This document shows positions 26,297 through 33,972 of a DNA stretch of 64,000 bases, piece after piece. The stretch comes from DASZTV01 sp035547515 (GTDB lineage Bacteria; Actinomycetota; Actinomycetes; JAFAQI01), in the NCBI GenBank assembly GCA_035547515.1, contig DASZUS010000008.1, forward strand, positions 42,977-106,976. The letters are read 5' to 3'. Every line of letters starts with the position of its first letter. Within the stretch, counting starts at the first letter, position 1. The notes below the pieces were generated by a model. It was not told the DNA's origin, did no database searches, and was given only the letters and a program-made list of their open reading frames with translations. The position numbers were made by a program, and so were the translations under genes.

Positions 26297-27045
26297 CCCT
26301 TGAGCAGGCCTCCGATGAGGCCACCGACCGCGCCGCCCGCTCCCGCGTTGCCTGCCTCGGCGGTCGGCAGGTAGGGCATCAAGTCCTGCGCGAGCCCCTG
26401 CAAGGTCAGCGACTGCAGCCAGACCTTGCCCGGGCCGGTGAGCTTCACCAGGAAGAACTCGCCTCCGAAGAACTTGTTCTTCAGGCCCTTGATCGTCGTG
26501 ATGCCGAACTGCGTGCCGTCGGTGAACATGCCGATGTGCGCGGGGTGCACGAAGAGGTTCTGCCCGGGCTGCAGGTCGTAGGTGACGATCTCGCCCTGCA
26601 GCTGGATCCAGGCGTCGCACTGGCCGCCGACGCGCTGCAGGATGAAACCCTCGCCACCGAACAGCGCACCGCCCAACGACTGCTGGAATGCCGCTGAGAG
26701 CTGTACGCCGTTCGTCGCCGCCAGGAAGCCGTGGCGGTGAACGATGTAGTCGTGTCCCGGGGAGACGCTCACCGGCAGGATCTGGCCCGGGATCGTGGTC
26801 GAGAACGCGACGAGGCCGCCAGCCGCACCGGCGGTGTAGCTGCTCGTGAACAGTGTGCCGCCACCGGCCATCCGCTTGATGGCGCCCATGAATCCGCCGC
26901 TGCCGCCGGCGTACGACGTGGAGGTCGCCATCGTCACGTCCTCGGACATCCACGACATGCGGCCGGCCTCGCCGATGACCGCCTCGCCGGCGCTGAGCAC
27001 GCACTCGAGGACCGGAAGCGTGGTGCCGAGAATCTTGGTCTGCAT
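26293..27045 (-). CDS. AIM24 family protein
   Basis: A 250-residue beta-rich protein of the AIM24/TIGR00266 family. Typical parts are 'AGRMSWMSEDVTM', 'GHDYIVHRHGFLAA', the Gly-rich 'LFGGEGFILQRV' and 'FFGGEFFLVKLTGPGKVWLQS' segments, and a Gly-rich tail. Bacterial function is unknown; the yeast protein affects mitochondrial membrane organisation. The ATG at 27045 has GGGGG as a ribosome site, and TATCGT (27096-27091) may be its -10, giving a leader of about 40 bases. Confidence 0.85.
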   Translation of the reverse strand: MQTKILGTTLPVLECVLSAGEAVIGEAGRMSWMSEDVTMATSTSYAGGSGGFMGAIKRMAGGGTLFTSSYTAGAAGGLVAFSTTIPGQILPVSVSPGHDYIVHRHGFLAATNGVQLSAAFQQSLGGALFGGEGFILQRVGGQCDAWIQLQGEIVTYDLQPGQNLFVHPAHIGMFTDGTQFGITTIKGLKNKFFGGEFFLVKLTGPGKVWLQSLTLQGLAQDLMPYLPTAEAGNAGAGGAVGGLIGGLLKG

Positions 27046-27108
27046 GGAACCCCCTCGATCGCTGACGGCCGCAGCGCCGTCGACGGATGAACGATAGAGC
27101 GCCGAGCG

Positions 27109-30100
27109 CTAGCCCGCGACGCCCAGGTAGGACTCGATGACGCGGTCGTTCTCGAGCACGTCGCCCGGCGCCCCCTCCGCGATGACCTGTCCGAGCTCGA
27201 GGGCGACGAGGCGGTCACACAGCGAGGTCAGCAAGGGCATGTCGTGGTCGATGACGAGCATCGTCGCGCCGGTCTCGTCGCGCACTCTGCGCAGCAACGG
27301 GCCAAGCGCTTCGGTCTCCTTCTGCGCCACGCCGGCAGTCGGCTCGTCGAGGAGTACGACGGCGGGCCGCTGAGCCATGATGCAGGCCAGCTCGACGATG
27401 CGCCGGGTGCCCGTGGACAGCTCGCCGATCATCGTGTCTGCGTAGCGGACCAACCCGAGCTGGGCCAGCAGATCCTGCACCCGCTCGGCGACGGCAGCCT
27501 CGGACAGGGTCGAGGCCGGCAGCCGGAGCGCCGCGGCGACGACATCCCGGGAGTCGACGTGGCGCTCGAGTGCGACGGCAACCGTCTCCGCCACGGTGAG
27601 CCCGGGGAAGAGCCGGGCTTCCTGGAACGAGCGGCCCAGCCCGATCACTGCTCGGTCCGACGCGCCGAACGACGTCACGTCGGAGCCACCGAGAAAGACC
27701 TTGCCGCCGTCGGTCGGCAGGAAGCCGCAGATGACGTCGAACAGCGTCGTCTTGCCGGCGCCGTTGTGCCCGATGAGGCCGACGATCTCACCCTTGTGAA
27801 CCGTCATGCCGATGTCGTTGAGCACCTTGACGCCGCCGAACGACTTGCCGACGTTGACGCACTCCAGCACTGCCGGCCGGGCGATCAGCTCGGCGAGCTC
27901 CCGCTGCCGCGTGGCGGCGCTCTTCTTGCGCGGGCGCTTCCCGCCGTTCGAGGCGTTCGCGCCGTTCGCGGTGGTCGCGGGCGCGGCGCCGCCGATGAAG
28001 ACGGAGCGGAGCACGTCGGTCCTGGCCAGCAGGTCCTTGGTCTCACCCGAGAACCGCGCCGTACCGCGCTCGAGGAAGACCGCGCGCCTCGCCACCTCGA
28101 GCGCCACGCTGACCGACTGCTCGACGATGACGATCGTGACGCCGCCTGCGGCGAGCTCGCGGACCACCTCGAGCAAGCGTGCGACCACCGAGGGGGCCAG
28201 CCCGAGGGAGAGCTCGTCGATGAGCATGACCCTCGGCTCGGTCTGCAGCGCCATCGCCAGCGAGAGCATCTGCTGCTGGCCGCCGGACATCGTCCCGGCG
28301 AGCTGTCGCTGGCGGTCCGCGAGCTGCGGGAAGAGCTCGACGGCCTTACGCCTGCCTTGCTCCAGCTTCGCTCGATCCCGGCGAACCAGCCATCCCGCGA
28401 CCCGGAGGTTCTCCGCCACGCTCAGCGACGGGAAGATCGACTTGGCGGGGACGAGACACAGCCCGCGTGCCGCTCGTTGGGCCGGGCTCGTCGAGGTGAT
28501 GTCGACGCCGTCGAACCACACCCTTCCGGGCGCCGCCGACAGCAGCCCGGCAACGGCCTTGAGCATCGTGGACTTGCCTGCTCCGTTCGTGCCGAGCAGC
28601 GCGACGATCTCCTGGTCGGCGACATCGAGGTCGACGCCGAACAGCACCTGCATCGGGCCGTAGCTGGCCTGGATGCCGTCGCAGCGGAGCAGCGCCGTCG
28701 AGGGCTCGACGGCCTGCGCTCCTGCGCGCTCGCTCGCCTCGACTGGTGGCGCGCTGACGGCGCCGTCGGCGGCCGCCGTGAGGTCGATTTCGCGGCGCCG
28801 TGCCACGAGGTCGAGCAAGCGATCCCGTACGCCGAAGAAGACGGACGCCAGTCCGGCCGGCAGGACCAGCAGGACGATCAGCAGCCCGGAGCCGGTGATC
28901 AGCAGCTGGTACTGCGGGTAGTAGTGGACGGCCGCTTGCACAGCGATCACGCCGAGCAGGGCGCCGACGATCGAGTCCGCGCCGCCGATGATCAGCATCG
29001 AGAAGACGAGGAAGCTGTCCGCCGGCGGGTAGGTCTCGAACCCGACGCTTTGCAGGATGGTCGAGTGCAGCCCGCCGGCGATGCCGGCGATCGCTCCGGA
29101 CAGGACGAAGCCGAGCAGCTTGACCCGCATGGTCGGCACAGCCATGGCGGCCGCGGCGCGCGGGTTGTCGCGCGTCGCGAGCATCACCCGGCCGGGTCGC
29201 GCGCGGCGCAGTCCCTGGACGATGACGATGGTCAGGATGAGCAGGCCGAGGCCGACGTAGTAGAGAGCGCGCTCGGAGGTGAGGTTGAACCGCTTCCACA
29301 GCACCGGGCGGGTGATCGACGACGGAAGCAACGAGTTGAAGTCGGTGGGGTTGAAGAAGTAGCTGTCGGCCGCGACCGCCAGCGCCATGGTCGTGACGGC
29401 CAGGTCGAGGCCCTGGATGCGCAGCGCCGGGAGCCCGACCAGGACCGCGAGCAGCGCGCCCGCGGCTCCGGCGGCGATCAGGCAGACGAAGAAGTCGAGG
29501 TTCCAGTGCGTCATCAGGTCGCCGACGAGGATCCCGCCGAGGCCGACGAAGGCGTACTGGCCGAAGCTGACCTGGCCCGACCAGCCGACCAGGACCACGA
29601 GAGACACCGCGACGATCGCGAAGACCGCAGTCACGCTGAAGATCCGGATCGTGCTGGGACTGCAAGCAAGCGGTACGAAGACCGCCAGCGCGAGCAGTGC
29701 GACCCGGCCGGCACTCTGCGCCGCCAGGACCTCGGGCAGCCGGCGCAGCGGGGCCGGGATGTCGCGGGCGCGGTCGCCGCTCGACAGCGAGGTCTCCTCA
29801 GCGCCGTCGCGCCCTTGGCCCCGGCGCGGCAGCAGCAGCGCCAGCAGGATGACCGCGAGGAACGCGACGTCGGTGAGCCCCGGCTGTGAGGTGAAGTTCC
29901 ACGAGACCAGGGCGCTCAGGATGCCCAGCCCGATGCCGGCGAACATCGCGATGGGCAAGGACTCCTTGCGCGCGAGCACGGCGGCGGCGAGGGCTGGTAG
30001 CAGCAACGTCGGGCCGGCTCCGGCCGCGATCGTGACGCCTTGGTCGGGGGCGGGAAGGATGACCGCCGCCGCGGCGAGCACACCGCCGACCGTCCAGACG

Positions 30101-30783
30101 ATGGTGGCGAGCCGGCGTACCGGGACTCCGAGCAGCAGCGCCCGGTCGCGGTTGTCGGCGATCGCACGCACCGCGATGCCCGAGTCGGTCCGCAGCAGGT
30201 ACCAGCCGAGCGCGACGATCGCGACGGGCACCGCGATGACCACGATGAGGTCGTTGCCGGTGAACAGCACCGGGCCGATGTTCAGCCCGTGCTTGGTGAG
30301 GGCGGTCGAGAAGCCGCCAACGAGCGACGGCCCGCCGATCCACTTCGGCAACAGCAGCTGGATGCCGCCGAGCACCTGCGCGAGCCCGAGGGTCGCGACG
30401 GTGAGGGTCAGCCGGCTGGCGTTGGCGAAGCGCCGGATGACGAGGAGCTCGGTGAGCGCGCCGACGAGCGCGCCGGTCAGCAGGCCGGCGATCACCGCGA
30501 GCGGCCACGACCAGTGCTGCCCGAGGTAGAGCAGGACCCCGACGGTGCCGCCGACGCCGCCCATCGAGCCGTACGCGAAGTTGACGATGCGATCCGACCG
30601 GTAGGTCAGGACCAGACCCAGCGCGAACAGCCCGTTGACCGATCCGAATAGCGCGCCTTGCAGGATGATGCCGAACGGCGCCTTGCCCGGCGCGGCCAGA
30701 TGGGTGACCAGCAACGCCAGTACGACGCCGACTCCCGCGGACAGTGCGCGGTGGCGGTTCAACGTGTCGGAGATCGCGGTCAC
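27109..30783 (-). CDS. Single-chain branched-chain amino acid-type ABC transporter (LivH-LivM-LivF-LivG fusion)
   Basis: A 1224-residue polypeptide containing every membrane and ATPase part of a LIV-type importer. Residues about 20-325 are a LivH-type permease. Residues about 350-660 are a LivM-type permease ending before a linker at about 665-695. The first ATPase (LivF type) has Walker A GTNGAGKST at 731-739, an SGGQQQ signature and LIDELS. An Ala/Asn/Lys-rich linker (about 940-975) leads to the second ATPase (LivG type) with GHNGAGKTT at 1005-1013, an LSTGTRR signature and LLDEPT. Normally these are four genes. The gene lies 10 bases after its likely solute-binding protein. The substrate could be an amino acid, amide or other small polar compound. 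Confidence 0.9.
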   Translation of the reverse strand: MTAISDTLNRHRALSAGVGVVLALLVTHLAAPGKAPFGIILQGALFGSVNGLFALGLVLTYRSDRIVNFAYGSMGGVGGTVGVLLYLGQHWSWPLAVIAGLLTGALVGALTELLVIRRFANASRLTLTVATLGLAQVLGGIQLLLPKWIGGPSLVGGFSTALTKHGLNIGPVLFTGNDLIVVIAVPVAIVALGWYLLRTDSGIAVRAIADNRDRALLLGVPVRRLATIVWTVGGVLAAAAVILPAPDQGVTIAAGAGPTLLLPALAAAVLARKESLPIAMFAGIGLGILSALVSWNFTSQPGLTDVAFLAVILLALLLPRRGQGRDGAEETSLSSGDRARDIPAPLRRLPEVLAAQSAGRVALLALAVFVPLACSPSTIRIFSVTAVFAIVAVSLVVLVGWSGQVSFGQYAFVGLGGILVGDLMTHWNLDFFVCLIAAGAAGALLAVLVGLPALRIQGLDLAVTTMALAVAADSYFFNPTDFNSLLPSSITRPVLWKRFNLTSERALYYVGLGLLILTIVIVQGLRRARPGRVMLATRDNPRAAAAMAVPTMRVKLLGFVLSGAIAGIAGGLHSTILQSVGFETYPPADSFLVFSMLIIGGADSIVGALLGVIAVQAAVHYYPQYQLLITGSGLLIVLLVLPAGLASVFFGVRDRLLDLVARRREIDLTAAADGAVSAPPVEASERAGAQAVEPSTALLRCDGIQASYGPMQVLFGVDLDVADQEIVALLGTNGAGKSTMLKAVAGLLSAAPGRVWFDGVDITSTSPAQRAARGLCLVPAKSIFPSLSVAENLRVAGWLVRRDRAKLEQGRRKAVELFPQLADRQRQLAGTMSGGQQQMLSLAMALQTEPRVMLIDELSLGLAPSVVARLLEVVRELAAGGVTIVIVEQSVSVALEVARRAVFLERGTARFSGETKDLLARTDVLRSVFIGGAAPATTANGANASNGGKRPRKKSAATRQRELAELIARPAVLECVNVGKSFGGVKVLNDIGMTVHKGEIVGLIGHNGAGKTTLFDVICGFLPTDGGKVFLGGSDVTSFGASDRAVIGLGRSFQEARLFPGLTVAETVAVALERHVDSRDVVAAALRLPASTLSEAAVAERVQDLLAQLGLVRYADTMIGELSTGTRRIVELACIMAQRPAVVLLDEPTAGVAQKETEALGPLLRRVRDETGATMLVIDHDMPLLTSLCDRLVALELGQVIAEGAPGDVLENDRVIESYLGVAG

Positions 30784-30793
30784 GCGACGGGCC

Positions 30794-32440
30794 CTACTTG
30801 CCCTTGTACGGCGTGTGCGGGAAGTTGCCCTTCGGCCACGCCTGCAGGGTGTAGCGCCGGCTGGCGAAGACGTAGGCGCCCTTGCGCTGGTTGTATGCCG
30901 AGACCTTGTTCGGGTCCCAGTAGATCTCCGCGCCGTCGAGTGTCGGGGTGAAGTCGCCCGGTGGGAACCCCCACGTGCCGAACTCGCCGGTGCCGCCGCG
31001 GTAGGAGCGCATGCCCGTCTCGAAGCTCTGCGGGGTGAGGTCCGGGCCGGCCTCCTGGATGCCGAGGGCGAGCATGTACATCTGGGCGTAGATCAGGTTG
31101 ACGAAGGTCGACGGCTCCGAGCTCGGATCCGCCTGCTTGTACGCCGCGTAGCCCAGCGTCGCCTGGTAGGGAAGCGTCGGTCCCTGGTAGGTCACCCCGA
31201 AGGCATGCGCCCACTCGGACTGGTCGAACAGCTGGCCGACGATGTCCTCGTCGGTGAGCGCGACGCCGACCACTGCCCACTCCGGGTAGTAGTCCTGCTC
31301 GGCGGCGCGCTGCGTCAGGTAGACCGGGATGATCGGGTCGCAGCCGCACACGACGGTGGTGATGTTGTTGGCCTTGAGCTTGGAGATGATCCCGTCGGCC
31401 TGGTTGGCCAGCGTCGCCAGGTTGAGCTGGTAGGGGATGTTCATCGGCGCCTTCTGGCCGGCCGAGGTGAAGATGCGGGCACCGTTGGCAACGCACTGCT
31501 GGTACCACGGGTTGTCGGGTGCGAGGGTGGCGAACGTCCTGGTGTGACTGGCAAGGGCCGGCCCCGCGAAACTCGCCTTCTTCCCGGCGAGCTCCCGGAC
31601 GCCGACCTCGGCCACCGCTTCGCTGACGCCGGTGCAGTCGGTTGCCACGCTCCACGAGTACGGCGCGCGTTGCGCGAACCACTGCTTCGACATGTACGGC
31701 ACGCCGAAGTTGACGACTTTGTCGCGCGACAGCGCGTCGGCGTACGGCTCGGTCACCGCACTCATGTCGCCGAACGCCTTGATGCTGGTGGCGACCTTCA
31801 GCGCATCGTCGCTTGCCTGCTGCTGCCCGCCGCCGAGCAGCTCGTTGGTCTGCGAGCCCTGGCCCTTGTAGAAGACGAACTTGAGCTTGCGGCCGTAGAA
31901 CTGGAAGTGGCTGTTGAAGTAGTCGGCCAGGCCCTGGATCGTGCGGTCGGTGTCGGCCTGGGTGTCGGAGAACTGGGCGCCGCCGATCGCGGCCAGGGTC
32001 TGCTGGAAGCTCGGGTCCGAGGTGATCCGGTAGGCGATCGTGATCGTCGAGCCGGTGACCCCCCGGCTGGTCGCGCCGCCATTGTTTCCGGAGAAGCTCA
32101 CGCAGGCAGGGGAGTACGGGTCTCCGGGGACCTGTGCGCCCTGGCACCCCTTCGGGGCGGAGATCGGCTTGCCGTTGGCGCTGGTCGTCGGCTGCCCCGC
32201 GCCCGGGACGCCGCCCTTCCCGGTGGGCAGGGTGCTGCTGCCCGCGGCACTCGTTCCGGGGCCCGTGGCTCCCGGCACGCCCGTCCCGGTCGCCGCGGTC
32301 GCGCCGGTCCCGGCCCCGGCTGTGGTCACGGTGACCTGCTGGGGCGCGTCGGTCGGTACGAACGCAGCCATCAGCACGAAGGCCACGAGGAGCACCGCGA
32401 GCGGTCCGTAACCGCGCAGGAAGGGACTCGGGTTGGTCAT
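30794..32440 (-). CDS. ABC transporter solute-binding protein (Peripla_BP_6 type)
   Basis: A 548-residue extracytoplasmic binding protein. An N-terminal hydrophobic segment (about 11-28) acts as signal or anchor and has no lipobox cysteine. A low-complexity Gly/Thr/Ala linker (about 35-95) follows, then a type I periplasmic binding fold with 'VTGSTITIAYRITSD', the NFGVPY region and 'QATLGYAAYKQAD'. Several cysteines (including VCGCDP) suggest disulfides. It lies 10 bases upstream of the fused transporter and overlaps the preceding gene by ATGA, so it almost certainly feeds that transporter. Confidence 0.85.
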   Translation of the reverse strand: MTNPSPFLRGYGPLAVLLVAFVLMAAFVPTDAPQQVTVTTAGAGTGATAATGTGVPGATGPGTSAAGSSTLPTGKGGVPGAGQPTTSANGKPISAPKGCQGAQVPGDPYSPACVSFSGNNGGATSRGVTGSTITIAYRITSDPSFQQTLAAIGGAQFSDTQADTDRTIQGLADYFNSHFQFYGRKLKFVFYKGQGSQTNELLGGGQQQASDDALKVATSIKAFGDMSAVTEPYADALSRDKVVNFGVPYMSKQWFAQRAPYSWSVATDCTGVSEAVAEVGVRELAGKKASFAGPALASHTRTFATLAPDNPWYQQCVANGARIFTSAGQKAPMNIPYQLNLATLANQADGIISKLKANNITTVVCGCDPIIPVYLTQRAAEQDYYPEWAVVGVALTDEDIVGQLFDQSEWAHAFGVTYQGPTLPYQATLGYAAYKQADPSSEPSTFVNLIYAQMYMLALGIQEAGPDLTPQSFETGMRSYRGGTGEFGTWGFPPGDFTPTLDGAEIYWDPNKVSAYNQRKGAYVFASRRYTLQAWPKGNFPHTPYKGK

Positions 32441-33897
32441 GAGTCGATTGCCAATGCTGCGAGCCTTCTCCGTCGTCGGCTTACCAGGACGTCAGCGGCG
32501 GCGACGCCGCCGAGGGTTGCGAGAGCGATCAGCCCGACCGCGAGGCCTGCGCCGCGGCTGCAGGACGGCCGGCCCGCCGCACTCATCGTCGAGCAGCTCG
32601 AGCTGACGATCCGGGTGCCCGCGATCACCGGCGACTGGCCGCCCTGCGGCACCGTCGACGTCTGCGGCAGTGTCGGCGGCGCCCCGCCGCCGAGGCCAGG
32701 CCCGGTCGCTGGAGAGGCGCCGCCGGGGCTCGGGCTTGCCGGCGGCAGTGTCGGCGGCGTGCCGTTGCCGAACGGGTTGGCGTACGACGTGTCGCTGGTG
32801 GTGGCGGTGGCGCCGCCGAGCTCGGCGTCGACCGCGCCCACTCCGGTGAGCGCCGTCAGCAGCAGATTGAGAGAGGTGTAGACGCTGCCGACCTGGCAGA
32901 TCGCGTTGGTGATCGCCGACATGACCGGGTCGGTGAGCGTGTGCAGCAGGTTCAGGATCGGCACGAACACCGCGGCGCCGATCCGGGAGTTGTCGATCCC
33001 GATGGACAGGGGGCTGATCCCGTAGACGCCGCTGGACAGCGTCGGTCGCGGGAGGGTGATGTGGAGCCCCGTCGCGGCGACCGCCTTGTTGACCGCCGCG
33101 AGGGTCGAGGCGAGCGCGTTCGGCAGCGTCGGCAGCTTGACGCCGGCGAGGGTCGCGGAGCCGATGCTGAACGAGCGCGACATCGAGGGGTGCGTGCCGC
33201 TGCGTACCGAGATCTGCCAGTGCAGGCCGTCGAGTGCGATCTTGCCGCCGAGCAGGTCCAGCTTTGCGATGTCCGCGGTGGCGGTGGAGATCCGGGCCTG
33301 GCCGTTGATCAGTCGCGCGTTGGCGGAGCTGGACAGACCGGAGATGTCGAGCAGGCCGGGGATCTCGATGCGCTCGCCGTCGAAGCTGCTGGCTGCCGCT
33401 TCGTTCGGTTGCGGGGAGACTGAGACCGCCTCGCGCCCGGTTGCGACCTTGGCGGTCTTGGTGTCGGGTCCGGCAGCCGCCTTGTCGACGCTGGCGGCGC
33501 CGGTGTCGGACTCCGCGGTGAGCGCCTTGGGGAGATCTCCGGCAGATACCGGAGGCGGAAGTGAGCTGCACTGGACCGTCAGGGTCGAGCCGACCAGGCC
33601 GAGGTCGAGAGCCTGGCTGGAGGCCTGCGCCAGCGTGTCGCGGTAGTCGGCGATCGACTGCCCGACGGTCACCGTCGCGGCCAGCCCGGCGTCGCGCGGG
33701 GAGAGCATGAAGGCCTGCGAGGTCCCCGCTGCGGAGCCTGCCACGAACTCCGTCGCCGTGGCGGTGGGCATCGGCGACGGTTCGGGACTCGCCGATGTCG
33801 TGGTCGAGCTGATCGCGAAGGCCGGGAGCTGGGTCGCGACGACCGCGGTCGCGACGCCGGTATAGAGGAGCACCCGAAAGCTGCTCCTGGCGTCCAC
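32437..33897 (-). CDS. Exported, membrane-anchored protein of unknown function
   Basis: A 486-residue protein with a signal peptide (about 1-28, cleavage near PAFA). It has a Ser/Thr/Pro-rich start, a central region with repeated beta-strand patterns (about 170-330), a Pro/Gly-rich linker and a C-terminal membrane helix followed by RRRRR. This layout recalls 'choice-of-anchor' surface proteins. It is the first gene of the operon with the solute-binding protein and the fused transporter, so it may be an accessory surface component. The GTG at 33897 sits 6 bases after a TATGGT -10 candidate. Confidence 0.7.
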   Translation of the reverse strand: MDARSSFRVLLYTGVATAVVATQLPAFAISSTTTSASPEPSPMPTATATEFVAGSAAGTSQAFMLSPRDAGLAATVTVGQSIADYRDTLAQASSQALDLGLVGSTLTVQCSSLPPPVSAGDLPKALTAESDTGAASVDKAAAGPDTKTAKVATGREAVSVSPQPNEAAASSFDGERIEIPGLLDISGLSSSANARLINGQARISTATADIAKLDLLGGKIALDGLHWQISVRSGTHPSMSRSFSIGSATLAGVKLPTLPNALASTLAAVNKAVAATGLHITLPRPTLSSGVYGISPLSIGIDNSRIGAAVFVPILNLLHTLTDPVMSAITNAICQVGSVYTSLNLLLTALTGVGAVDAELGGATATTSDTSYANPFGNGTPPTLPPASPSPGGASPATGPGLGGGAPPTLPQTSTVPQGGQSPVIAGTRIVSSSCSTMSAAGRPSCSRGAGLAVGLIALATLGGVAAADVLVSRRRRRLAALAIDS

Positions 33898-33903
33898 GGA
33901 CGG

Positions 33904-33909
33904 ACCATA
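33904..33909 (-). promoter_or_regulatory. Candidate -10 (TATGGT) of the exported-protein/LIV operon
   Basis: A TAnnnT hexamer on the minus strand that ends 6 bases before the GTG at 33897. Confidence 0.45.
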
Positions 33910-33959
33910 GGAGGGCCGGACACGCCGGGCAAGGGTGGTGCAAACCGGGCCGCCGGGCG

Positions 33960-33965
33960 TACGCT
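33960..33965 (+). promoter_or_regulatory. Candidate -10 (TACGCT) of the FAD/TPR fusion gene
   Basis: The hexamer ends 7 bases before the GTG at 33973, fitting the local leaderless pattern. The bases just after the start codon are unusually AT-rich for this genome. Confidence 0.4.
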
Positions 33966-33972
33966 AACTACT

